5,056 nucleotides of DNA from Candidatus Aenigmatarchaeota archaeon (GCA_030619735.1 JAUXAV010000085.1:1-5056); one strand, 5' to 3'; shown: positions 1-4,826, counted from the first letter of the stretch. Made by a program: numbers and translations. The notes: generated by a model not told the origin, from the sequence alone.

Positions 1-1060
1 TCTCTTCTTCCCTTCTTTCGCCAGACTGAAACTTTCTCCAGTCGATGACCTGGCCTAAATCCATAACAATAGGGTTGCCGTCTGGGCCTTTCAACTGCAC
101 TGGGAGCGATGTGGACGCCGGATTACCAGATGATTCCGCAATACCCAATATAGACCTTAGTGTTGGTCCAGCCTCTTTTAAGCTACCTATAGCAGCTACA
201 AACTCGGTGATTTGCTCAATAATGGACTTAGGCTGGCTAGGCTGCCCCGATTGAGGTATCCTGCTTAAGATATCCTTCTTTTGTAGCTCCAGTTTATCAG
301 CAAGAAGCTCCTTCAGCGCATTGATGTCAGTACCCTTATTGATGTAAGGCCCAAGGGCGGTAAGAACCTCTGAGACTTTTTCTGCTGCGCCCGGCGGTTG
401 ACCCCCTGCTTGACCGGCTCCTGTAAATCTACTCCTTAACGCCCTTATACCCAAGATATCTTTGGCGTCTTGCAGGCTGTAATCACCAAGGTTCTCACCG
501 ACTCTTACTGGTTCGTCATCAACAATGATATACTCTCTGCCTCGCTTACTTGGAGCAATCTCCCTTTCCGCTTCAGCCATTGTCTTGCTAACTCCAGTAA
601 GCTCAGTTTCAAGCTCAGGTGGAATGCCTTTTTGAAGTTTGGCACGCCATGAGTTCACCCATACGCTCCTCAGGTCTTTAGCGATATCAGCCTGTCCGAG
701 GGCTTCCCACACCCACTTGACATCGTTATAATCCCCGCTCCAAACAATGTCAGTGGACAAGATAATCTTATCTTCGGGGATGCCAATGAGGCGGGCTATC
801 GCCTCGAACTGCTGCCTCGGGGTGACCCCCTCATCTATCATCGACGGGCGAACCCCTCCCTTCTCCAGAACCTTTCTCCCCTCAGCAGTTATCAGCCAGC
901 CCTCCTTGCTATCACCCTCAACATACTTCTTCTCTTTCAGCCTGGTCAGTTGCTTGCGCGTCCCCTCCGTTGATGCGGTGAGCTCCTTAGCTAGGTCAGT
1001 TGTAGAAATTGCTGCCTCCTTGGTATTTAATGCATCCAAGACCTGTGATAACTCTGCCAT
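1..1060 (-). CDS. Winged-helix DNA-binding protein with long unknown C-terminal region (3' end outside window)
   Basis: The reading frame is open from an ATG at 1058-1060 to the left edge, giving at least 353 residues and no stop. The start is supported by a strong Shine-Dalgarno site (AAGGAGGGG, complement of 1064-1072) five bases upstream and by a promoter at 1090-1118. Residues about 5-68 read as a MarR/ArsR-like winged helix-turn-helix: an opening helix, TTDLAKEL as the first helix of the turn, a recognition helix around TEGTRKQLTRLKEK, then a wing (KKYVEGDSKEGWLITAEG). Residues 80-145 form a Trp-rich segment (IVWSGDYNDVKWVWEALGQ, then RSVWVNSWRAK). A Gly/Pro/Gln linker lies at about 213-225, and the last visible part ends in an Arg/Glu-rich charged stretch. 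I do not recognise a named family beyond the winged helix. It is transcribed divergently from the six-gene operon, so a regulator of the shared spacer, including its own promoter, is plausible but inferred. The long C-terminal part suggests a second role, such as ligand or partner binding. Confidence 0.85.
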   Translation of the reverse strand, partial: MAELSQVLDALNTKEAAISTTDLAKELTASTEGTRKQLTRLKEKKYVEGDSKEGWLITAEGRKVLEKGGVRPSMIDEGVTPRQQFEAIARLIGIPEDKIILSTDIVWSGDYNDVKWVWEALGQADIAKDLRSVWVNSWRAKLQKGIPPELETELTGVSKTMAEAEREIAPSKRGREYIIVDDEPVRVGENLGDYSLQDAKDILGIRALRSRFTGAGQAGGQPPGAAEKVSEVLTALGPYINKGTDINALKELLADKLELQKKDILSRIPQSGQPSQPKSIIEQITEFVAAIGSLKEAGPTLRSILGIAESSGNPASTSLPVQLKGPDGNPIVMDLGQVIDWRKFQSGERREEE

Positions 1061-1063
1061 TTT

Positions 1064-1072
1064 CCCCTCCTT
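1064..1072 (-). promoter_or_regulatory. Shine-Dalgarno site of the winged-helix gene
   Basis: On the minus strand this reads AAGGAGGGG. Its GGAGG core ends five bases before the ATG at 1060, which fixes that start. Confidence 0.8.
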
Positions 1073-1089
1073 GTCTGGTCTTTTAACTC

Positions 1090-1118
1090 AATATAGCATA
1101 AGTAAGACAAAAAAGCAA
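1090..1118 (-). promoter_or_regulatory. Extended -10 promoter for the winged-helix gene
   Basis: On the minus strand a -10 box TATATT (complement of 1090-1095) is preceded by TGC, giving the extended TGn motif. A weak -35 box TTGCTT (complement of 1113-1118) lies 17 bases further upstream. The predicted transcription start is near 1083, which leaves a leader of about 23 nt containing the Shine-Dalgarno site. The -35 box lies inside a repeat cluster, so binding there could control this promoter. Confidence 0.5.
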
Positions 1119-1131
1119 GACGAGCAAGACG
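1101..1131. repeat. Tandem 9-bp direct repeats over a -35 box (possible operator)
   Basis: AGCAAGACG occurs twice head to tail at 1114-1122 and 1123-1131. A diverged third copy, AGTAAGACA, lies at 1101-1109. The first exact copy overlaps the predicted -35 box of the winged-helix gene. Short direct repeats at a divergent promoter beside a DNA-binding-protein gene are typical of operators; iterons for a replication protein are an alternative. The function is inferred. Confidence 0.45.
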
Positions 1132-1139
1132 GTACCATT

Positions 1140-1163
1140 AGTTTTCCTCTTTTTAAGAAAACT
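1140..1163. repeat. 7-bp inverted repeat in the divergent spacer
   Basis: AGTTTTC at 1140-1146 is perfectly complementary to GAAAACT at 1157-1163, with a 10-base centre. It could be an operator half-site pair or a hairpin. There is no T-tract next to it that would make it a good terminator in either direction. Confidence 0.35.
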
Positions 1164-1201
1164 GCTCCCTAAATTAGATAGAGGGCTTTTGAAGACAAGA
1201 C

Positions 1202-1240
1202 TAGCCTATTAGCCTCGTTCTGCCTGTCCTTTCGCCTGTC
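1202..1240. repeat. Short direct repeats in the divergent spacer
   Basis: TAGCCT occurs at 1202-1207 and 1210-1215, and GCCTGTC at 1222-1228 and 1234-1240. They sit 40-110 bases upstream of the operon's predicted promoter. They may be regulator-binding sites; they are short enough that chance is possible. Confidence 0.2.
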
Positions 1241-1277
1241 TCAAGAGCAAAACCCCGCTATGCCCCCCAGAGTTTTT

Positions 1278-1305
1278 TTGATTAAGGAGGGAAAAGTGGT
1301 AAAAT
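1278..1305 (+). promoter_or_regulatory. Sigma-70-type promoter of the six-gene operon
   Basis: A -35 box TTGATT at 1278-1283 and a -10 box TAAAAT at 1300-1305 are 16 bases apart. Seven bases below the -10 box is the ATG of the first gene, so the mRNA would begin at or almost at the start codon. A purine-rich AAGGAGGG at 1284-1291 lies in the spacer between the two boxes and would not be in that transcript. Confidence 0.5.
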
Positions 1306-1311
1306 AGAGGT

Positions 1312-1956
1312 ATGAACTGGACTGCCTTCGTAGCAAACATTGCAAGTAAAATTCCCATCGAGAGGATCTTGTTTCCCCCGCGGGATGAGGTTAAATCCCT
1401 GGAGAAGTTTGCATCCACTATGACAGCCCCTGTAGCCCAAAATAAAGCCCTCCCGGAGCAAAAGATGACTCCTACTGCCCAGGAACCGCCTTATATTCCC
1501 TTAGAACAGAAAACGGCGGTGGAAACTGGCACATCTTGCACTATGTGCTCAGATGAGCATTTCTCACGGGTGTCTGGCGCTTTAAGTGAGGCACTGCGTT
1601 TCGCCAGGGATGAAGGTTTAGCCTCAAAGGAGGTTATAAGACGAGTCAGACATGCTAGAGATGAGCTCAACGCCATGGAAAGGTTTGACCTCGCCCCTGA
1701 GGAAATAGTAAAGCTCCCCGAGGATGAGAAGAAAGTCGCCCACTGGGCACTGCCTAAATCAAAAACTCTGAGACATACAATAAATGCCATACGGTCAGTA
1801 GATGATTTAGAGCAGGCAGCAGCAAAGGCAGCAAATACAGCCGATGAGTTTGCTAATAGATTGATAAAATTGAACTTTACTATAGAAAGCAGACTCAGCT
1901 CCAAGGATAAGGAACGGATAAAGAAGAGGGCTGAGGAGATAATTGAGGAGGTGTAA
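1312..1956 (+). CDS. Unknown protein, CxxC motif followed by helical region (214 aa)
   Basis: First gene of the operon. An in-frame stop (TAA at 1300-1302) lies just upstream, so ATG 1312 is the earliest possible start; the next Met is residue 37, and the N-terminus (IPIERILFPP) looks like genuine protein. Residues 1-35 form a short hydrophobic/amphipathic head, and 38-70 a Pro/Gln/Ala-rich linker. C76-T-M-C79 is followed by HFSRVSGALSEALRFARDEG and further helices, including a stretch 103-125 with alternating Arg/Glu. Residues 155-213 are rich in Ala, Lys and Glu and probably alpha-helical, with coiled-coil character. No transmembrane segment or signal peptide is evident. A lone CxxC could join another site to bind zinc or be redox active. 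The next gene starts 2 bases after the stop, so translation is probably coupled. I do not recognise the family and assign no function. Confidence 0.85.
   Translation: MNWTAFVANIASKIPIERILFPPRDEVKSLEKFASTMTAPVAQNKALPEQKMTPTAQEPPYIPLEQKTAVETGTSCTMCSDEHFSRVSGALSEALRFARDEGLASKEVIRRVRHARDELNAMERFDLAPEEIVKLPEDEKKVAHWALPKSKTLRHTINAIRSVDDLEQAAAKAANTADEFANRLIKLNFTIESRLSSKDKERIKKRAEEIIEEV
1945..1951 (+). promoter_or_regulatory. Shine-Dalgarno site of the 59-aa zinc-ribbon gene
   Basis: GAGGAGG lies within the last codons of the upstream gene, seven bases before ATG 1959. It supports this short gene being translated. Confidence 0.7.
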
Positions 1957-1958
1957 AT

Positions 1959-2138
1959 ATGAATTGTCCTCAATGCGGTCAACCACTAGACAAAGACAAC
2001 TGCTGTAAGAAATGCGGTATCTGCGTTACTGTAAGGCCTACACATTCAGAGGATTTAATCTTCCCTCAGGTAGTTAAGGAACACAATAGAAAAGGGAAAC
2101 CACTAATCCAGGGGACTAGGGAAAAGTTCAACTTATAA
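1959..2138 (+). CDS. Small zinc-ribbon-like protein (59 aa)
   Basis: A short ORF from ATG 1959 to TAA 2136-2138, well placed in the operon: it starts 2 bases after the previous stop and ends 10 bases before the next ATG. The N-terminal third is a cysteine cluster: C3-P-Q-C6-G, then C15, C16, C19-G and C22. The pairing of C3xxC6 with C16xxC19 is the usual spacing of a compact zinc ribbon (knuckles CPQCG and CKKCG). The rest (about 24-59) is basic and polar (VVKEHNRKGKPLIQGTREKF) without recognised features. Such ribbons bind nucleic acid or protein partners; which one applies here is unknown. No membrane segment is visible. Spacing and ribosome site make it a real gene despite its size. Confidence 0.8.
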   Translation: MNCPQCGQPLDKDNCCKKCGICVTVRPTHSEDLIFPQVVKEHNRKGKPLIQGTREKFNL

Positions 2139-2144
2139 GGAGGT
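2137..2144 (+). promoter_or_regulatory. Shine-Dalgarno site overlapping the upstream stop
   Basis: AAGGAGGT, a near-perfect anti-16S match, begins within the stop codon of the 59-aa gene and lies four bases before ATG 2149. It indicates efficient, probably coupled translation of the 250-aa gene. Confidence 0.75.
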
Positions 2145-2148
2145 AAAT

Positions 2149-2901
2149 ATGCTATCTGACGAAGATGTAGAAAGAATCGCCACTGCCATTGTGGAGAAGG
2201 CAAAAGAGGATGTAGGCATTAGGGATGTCATCATAGGCTCAGCGGTGGGTGAGGGTGCTATACCACTCTATGGCCGTGAGTTACGAAAAGCACCCTGCTC
2301 CTGCTGCTTAATTGACCCCGCAGCTCCCAATATCCCTGAGAATCGCATGTGTACCACCTCAGGTGCTATCGGTACGCTCAAGGACAGTGAGGAAAGGGAG
2401 TGGTGTTCAGAGATAAATATTGTCTCAGACGGCAGGTGTGCCAGGGCAAGGTCAATAAGGGAAGCAGCCCGAGAGTGTAAAGAGAGGTATCCTGAAGATA
2501 CCGCCAAGTTTTTTGCATGCTACGCCCCGGCTTTCAGCAAAATCACCAAGGGGAGTAACCCCGGGAAAGAGCTGTGGGAGATGACCCTAGAGGAATACGC
2601 ATTAGAAAAAGGGGCGAGGCCCGCTTGGGTCAAGGCTGGCTATGGTGAAACATATCGTACCCACAAGAGAGCGGTTGAAAGAGCTGTTTCAGAAAGTAAG
2701 CCGGTCCCAGCTGTAGTCCTAGCTGATTATCTGGAGATAGGAGAAACTTTTGACAGGGGGAGCAACCCCGGAGAATATGTAACCATTACCGACCCGGGTA
2801 AAACAACCTTCAAGATGGGAGAGATAATATCCCGCGAGGCTTTTGAGAAAGAGAATGAGAGGGTAAAGAGACTAAGCGAGAGACCAGCTACTGGGAGGTA
2901 A
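2149..2901 (+). CDS. Unknown cysteine-rich protein with two GSNPG motifs (250 aa)
   Basis: The largest complete gene of the window. Residues 1-35 look helical and acidic (MLSDEDVERIATAIVEKAKED). All eight cysteines lie between residues 50 and 124: C50-S-C52-C53, C68, C86, C97, C110 and C124. That density in a protein with no signal peptide suggests metal ligation (zinc or Fe-S) rather than disulfides, though disulfides cannot be excluded. The region 134-141 (KGSNPGKE) and 203-210 (RGSNPGEY) repeat a GSNPG motif, perhaps two copies of a small loop. The C-terminus (225-250) is a charged helix. No transmembrane helix is seen. The ATG start is chosen by the strong ribosome site. The next gene begins 3 bases after its stop. 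The family is not recognised; a structural protein of an element or a metal-binding adaptor would both fit. Confidence 0.85.
   Translation: MLSDEDVERIATAIVEKAKEDVGIRDVIIGSAVGEGAIPLYGRELRKAPCSCCLIDPAAPNIPENRMCTTSGAIGTLKDSEEREWCSEINIVSDGRCARARSIREAARECKERYPEDTAKFFACYAPAFSKITKGSNPGKELWEMTLEEYALEKGARPAWVKAGYGETYRTHKRAVERAVSESKPVPAVVLADYLEIGETFDRGSNPGEYVTITDPGKTTFKMGEIISREAFEKENERVKRLSERPATGR
2893..2899 (+). promoter_or_regulatory. Shine-Dalgarno site of the GTG-start gene
   Basis: GGGAGGT, overlapping the end of the upstream gene and its stop codon, lies five bases before GTG 2905 and supports that non-ATG start. Confidence 0.65.
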
Positions 2902-2904
2902 AGA

Positions 2905-3129
2905 GTGGCGAATCCGGAGCCAATCAGACAATACTTGGCAGCCGTAGAAGCTCTGAAGGCTGGTGAAAAAGATAAAGCCGCTGAGTCTCTGACGCTGGCC
3001 CTTGGGGGTGAGGCGCCCAGTCCTTTTATTAAACACTCTGTAGAGAAATTACTAACATCAGGTACCCTTATCAACGAACTCGTAGTACAGGTTGTGGCTA
3101 GCACTGTAGCACGGAGGGTGGACTTATGA
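2905..3129 (+). CDS. Small helical protein of unknown function (74 aa)
   Basis: Starts at GTG 2905, three bases after the previous stop, with a good ribosome site, and ends at TGA 3127-3129. It overlaps the next gene by four bases (ATGA), the classic sign of translational coupling. Unlike its larger neighbours it has no cysteine. Residues about 5-35 form an amphipathic helix pair rich in Ala/Lys/Glu (YLAAVEALKAGEKDKAAESL), reminiscent of a single TPR-like hairpin, although one hairpin is not enough to call the fold. Residues 45-70 are more hydrophobic (INELVVQVVASTVARRV) but too polar at their ends for a confident membrane span. It may be a partner or accessory subunit of the flanking proteins. 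No function is assigned. Confidence 0.75.
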   Translation: MANPEPIRQYLAAVEALKAGEKDKAAESLTLALGGEAPSPFIKHSVEKLLTSGTLINELVVQVVASTVARRVDL

Positions 3130-3479
3130 GCGAAGAAGAGAAACAGCAATGCCCTAATTTAACCATGGAGGAGTGGATACGCGAGGAGGATCCGCATAAG
3201 GATGATCCAGAATTCTGTCGGCCGTGCCGGCTAGGTGTTACAGCAAAGTGGTATTTTAATGAACTCAAAGAGCAGGGCCATCAAGACTTAGCCGCGGTTA
3301 TTGAGAAAATAGGCACCAATGAGGAGAACCCGGACATGCCCTTGACACTCTGCAAACAATTTGATATAATCAAAGCCGTAGTGGAGGAGCCTTTACGGGA
3401 AAGATTGAAGGATTTTGATTGTGCCACCCAGTCTTTCAATCCAGAAGATGTAGTCGAAGACGAGCAACAGCAGCATTAA
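3126..3479 (+). CDS. Unknown acidic protein with CRPC motif (117 aa)
   Basis: ATG 3126 overlaps the upstream stop, and GGAGGG at 3113-3118 gives a proper ribosome site seven bases before it. Cysteines are at C9, C31, C34, C76 and C99. C31-R-P-C34 follows an acidic stretch (EEDPHKDDPEF) and leads into a helix (RLGVTAKWYFNELKEQGHQDLAAVIEKI). C9, C31, C34 and C76 could make a four-cysteine metal site. The C-terminus is acidic and Gln-rich (EDEQQQH). The layout of a CxxC pair at the head of a long helix resembles residues 76-100 of the operon's 214-aa first product, so the two may share a domain type; I judge this by eye only. The protein is soluble, with no signal peptide. The family is not recognised. 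Confidence 0.8.
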   Translation: MSEEEKQQCPNLTMEEWIREEDPHKDDPEFCRPCRLGVTAKWYFNELKEQGHQDLAAVIEKIGTNEENPDMPLTLCKQFDIIKAVVEEPLRERLKDFDCATQSFNPEDVVEDEQQQH

Positions 3480-3488
3480 AATCTCATC

Positions 3489-3496
3489 GAGGAGGG
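3489..3496 (+). promoter_or_regulatory. Shine-Dalgarno site of the 72-aa gene
   Basis: GAGGAGGG lies eight bases before ATG 3505. It supports translation of the short last gene and its first-Met start; the Met at residue 6 has no such site. Confidence 0.65.
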
Positions 3497-3504
3497 CAAT
3501 TAGA

Positions 3505-3723
3505 ATGAGCAAAATTCACATGGCTCAGGTAGCTGGGCTACCGGTCCGAACTCTCCGGCGAATGGTGGGGATTCCTGCCCATAGGCCAAGTGCCTTCAAT
3601 GCTTGCATTGGGGCTGCGCTGAGGGGTAAAACCTATCCCACTCCTCCAGTCGGAACGGGCGGACAGCAAGACAAGAGGATTCAAGCTGCTTTTACCAGCG
3701 CGGTGCATACTTGCGCTAGGTAG
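3505..3723 (+). CDS. Small basic protein, last gene of the operon (72 aa)
   Basis: It lies 25 bases after the preceding gene, has its own strong ribosome site, and ends at TAG 3721-3723 just before the operon terminator. The protein is basic and Arg-rich in its first half (VRTLRRMVGIPAHR), with one cysteine at 34 in FNACIGAALRGK and one at 70, three residues from the end, in AAFTSAVHTCAR. A Gly/Pro/Gln stretch (43-57) separates the two parts. The pattern of C, then G-K, a flexible gap, then F..A...C loosely resembles small phage- or metagenome-encoded proteins; this is memory-based and weak. A disulfide or half-metal site between C34 and C70 is possible. Charge suggests nucleic-acid contact, unproven. 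A minus-strand ORF opposite it is treated as a shadow because it lacks comparable signals. Confidence 0.7.
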   Translation: MSKIHMAQVAGLPVRTLRRMVGIPAHRPSAFNACIGAALRGKTYPTPPVGTGGQQDKRIQAAFTSAVHTCAR

Positions 3724-3751
3724 AGGCATAATTTAGCTCCCCACTGATTAG

Positions 3752-3791
3752 AGGGGCACATCTTCACTTTCCCAGATGTGCCTTTTTCTTT
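3752..3791 (+). terminator. Rho-independent terminator of the six-gene operon
   Basis: A perfect 9-bp stem pairs GGCACATCT (3755-3763) with AGATGTGCC (3774-3782) around a 10-base loop. Three weaker pairs (A-U, G-U, G-U) can extend it outward to 3752. TTTTTCTTT follows directly on the plus strand at 3783-3791, so it terminates rightward transcription. On the minus strand no T-tract follows the stem. The stop codon of the convergent gene (3764-3766) falls in the loop. Confidence 0.85.
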
Positions 3792-4006
3792 GGATGAGGC
3801 GCTTCTCTTGCGGCAATACTATACCAGCAGGCAGCATTCTGACAGGATTGCCACAGATTACAACCAGTTACTAGCCTGAGCTTCGCCTCATCCTCTGCTT
3901 CAACTCTAACAGGAGCGATCACCACGGACACCTCCGCCTTTTCGGCATCCGGGGCAGACATATATTCAGAACAAATGCCAATGGTAGCTTGCATGTAAAT
4001 CTCCAT
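3764..4006 (-). CDS. Small cysteine-rich protein, last gene of the minus-strand operon (80 aa)
   Basis: Start ATG 4004-4006 has an AGGAGG ribosome site (complement of 4012-4017) six bases upstream, overlapping the previous gene's stop; a second Met at residue 5 is less well spaced. Residues 5-38 look like a beta-rich segment (QATIGICSEY, then VSVVIAPVRVEAED), consistent with a strand-turn-strand fold. The distinctive part is GCNLWQSCQNAACWYS: cysteines at 49, 55 and 60, plus C12, can provide four metal ligands, with aromatic residues packed between them. The C-terminus is basic (HPKKKAHLGK). No membrane span or signal peptide is visible. A zinc- or Fe-S-binding role is inferred from the cysteines alone. 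Its stop codon lies in the loop of the opposing terminator. The family is not assigned. Confidence 0.75.
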   Translation of the reverse strand: MEIYMQATIGICSEYMSAPDAEKAEVSVVIAPVRVEAEDEAKLRLVTGCNLWQSCQNAACWYSIAAREAPHPKKKAHLGK

Positions 4007-4011
4007 CTATA

Positions 4012-4017
4012 TCCTCC
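4012..4017 (-). promoter_or_regulatory. Shine-Dalgarno site overlapping the upstream stop
   Basis: AGGAGG on the minus strand begins in the TAG stop (4017-4019) of the zinc-finger-like gene and lies six bases (ATATAG, 4007-4011 region) before ATG 4006. It couples the two genes and selects the first Met. Confidence 0.65.
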
Positions 4018-4334
4018 TAGCGACTTTTCTTCGGCATTGTGCCTAACATCCATTCCCTCCAACAGGCCTCGCAGGTGCCGCTGAGCAGCTGGTCAAATTT
4101 CTGGTGGCAAATCATGCACTCGAGGCCCTTTCCATGTTCAATAACTGCCTGCTGGCGACGCTCTTCAATAAATTCCTCCTCGCCGAGGGGCTTTGCATGT
4201 TTAGCAAGCCATTTTGAGTTTGCAATCTGCGCCCTGGTCTTTTTAAGCTCTTCGGCATCACCTCCCCCAGCCTCTATGTCAGCTATCATTTTGTCAACTT
4301 CCGATAAGCTAAGTGTGACTGCAGCCCTTTGCAT
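4017..4334 (-). CDS. Zinc-finger-like protein, CxxC-x11-CxxC (105 aa)
   Basis: ATG 4332-4334 lies two bases after the stop of the J-domain gene; its ribosome site GGGAGG is formed by the last codons of that gene, so translation is coupled. Residues 8-45 are helical and charged (LSEVDKMIADIEAGGGDAEELKKTRAQIANSKW). Residues 50-65 form an Arg/Glu-rich helix. The C-terminal third has C73-M-I-C76, then C88-E-A-C91-W, a standard four-cysteine zinc site with an 11-residue loop (HQKFDQLLSGT). The end is basic (PKKSR). This is a common design for small adaptor or nucleic-acid-binding proteins, especially in phages and plasmids, but the target cannot be read here. Its place between a J-domain gene and another cysteine-rich gene suggests the three act together. 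No named family is recognised. Confidence 0.8.
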   Translation of the reverse strand: MQRAAVTLSLSEVDKMIADIEAGGGDAEELKKTRAQIANSKWLAKHAKPLGEEEFIEERRQQAVIEHGKGLECMICHQKFDQLLSGTCEACWREWMLGTMPKKSR

Positions 4335-4336
4335 AG

Positions 4337-4705
4337 CTACCCTCCCTTTCCCTTTTTAATCCGGTCATAGGCATTGTTGAGGAGCACCATTGCTTCTTTG
4401 TATCCGCCTCTATCAGGATGAAAAACTGCCGCGAGGTTTCTATAGTTTCTCTTGACCTCCTCCAGAGAAGCTGTCTGTGGCAGGCCAAGCACGGCATAGG
4501 CATCAGCCAGAGGCATACCTTGCTCTTGCTGAGGCGCTGCTTGCTCCCCACTAGGCAGGTCCCTTTGCTGTTGCTGAAACTCTTTGAGCCACGACGCAAT
4601 AGTTTTACCGGTCAGCTTCTCAAAGGTCTCATTCACCAAATCACGGAAGCCAGCGATGGCATCAAAGGCATCTTGTATTTGGGTCTTCCTTTTGCGACGT
4701 GTCAT
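4337..4705 (-). CDS. Small J-domain (DnaJ-like) co-chaperone, J domain at the C-terminus (122 aa)
   Basis: Residues about 67-117 form a J domain: ADAYAVLGL as helix I, SLEEVKRNYRNLAAVF as helix II, the diagnostic H96-P97-D98 loop followed by RGG, and EAMVLLNNAYDRIKK as helix III. J domains stimulate the ATPase of DnaK/Hsp70 and direct it to a client, acting in the cytosol. Full-length DnaJ has its J domain at the N-terminus, then a G/F region and zinc-binding repeats; all of these are absent, so this is a specialised, short J protein. The first 45 residues are basic then amphipathic helical (AFDAIAGFRDLVNETFEKL) and probably bind the client; a Gln/Pro linker follows (45-63). ATG 4703-4705 is preferred; an in-frame TTG at 4706-4708 sits too close to the weak GTGGGT site. 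It heads a three-gene operon and overlaps none. The HPDRGG form is common in virus-encoded J proteins. The J domain is certain; the client is unknown. Confidence 0.92.
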   Translation of the reverse strand: MTRRKRKTQIQDAFDAIAGFRDLVNETFEKLTGKTIASWLKEFQQQQRDLPSGEQAAPQQEQGMPLADAYAVLGLPQTASLEEVKRNYRNLAAVFHPDRGGYKEAMVLLNNAYDRIKKGKGG

Positions 4706-4744
4706 CAATAACCCACTATTAGAGCTAAGCTATTCATTGTTTCT

Positions 4745-4773
4745 ATTATATCAATTCCATTTTTATCTATCCA
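4745..4773 (-). promoter_or_regulatory. Extended -10 promoter of the J-domain operon
   Basis: On the minus strand a consensus -10 box TATAAT (complement of 4745-4750) has the extended TGA immediately upstream (4751-4753). Seventeen bases beyond lies TGGATA (4768-4773), a 4/6 match to the -35 consensus. The predicted start is near 4738, giving a leader of about 33 nt before ATG 4705. This is the best bacterial promoter in the window. Confidence 0.65.
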
Positions 4774-4826
4774 TCAAAAAATTCTGCTACAAAAAACTTC
4801 AATCTGTTTATACATTCTTGTGGGAA

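Noticed and set aside
1101..1131. CRISPR array
   Set aside because: The repeats are 9 bp and contiguous with no spacers.
747..1172. Plus-strand 141-aa ORF
   Set aside because: It lies antisense to the winged-helix gene, is Ser/Leu-rich like an antisense shadow, and runs across that gene's ribosome site and promoter.
1296..1307. Mini-ORF GTG GTA AAA TAG behind the AAGGAGGG at 1284-1291
   Set aside because: Three codons and a stop are too little to call; it is only noted as a possible reinitiation device for the gene at 1312.
1061..1311. An additional small gene, tRNA or origin of replication in the divergent spacer
   Set aside because: No well-supported frame with a ribosome site and no cloverleaf can be read; the repeats are too few and too short to call an origin.
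1491..1982. Minus-strand 163-aa ORF
   Set aside because: It is antisense to the 214-aa gene and its Ser/Ala/Leu-rich product looks like a reverse translation of helical Lys/Glu coding; it has no supporting context.
2727..3149. Minus-strand 140-aa ORF
   Set aside because: It spans the junctions of three well-supported coupled plus-strand genes and is a Ser/Leu-rich shadow.
3538..3729. Minus-strand 63-aa ORF opposite the last operon gene
   Set aside because: The plus-strand gene has a strong ribosome site and fits the operon and terminator; the minus ORF has neither.
4706..4708. TTG as the start of the J-domain gene
   Set aside because: The adjacent ATG at 4703-4705 is better spaced from the weak GTGGGT site; TTG would be only three bases from it.
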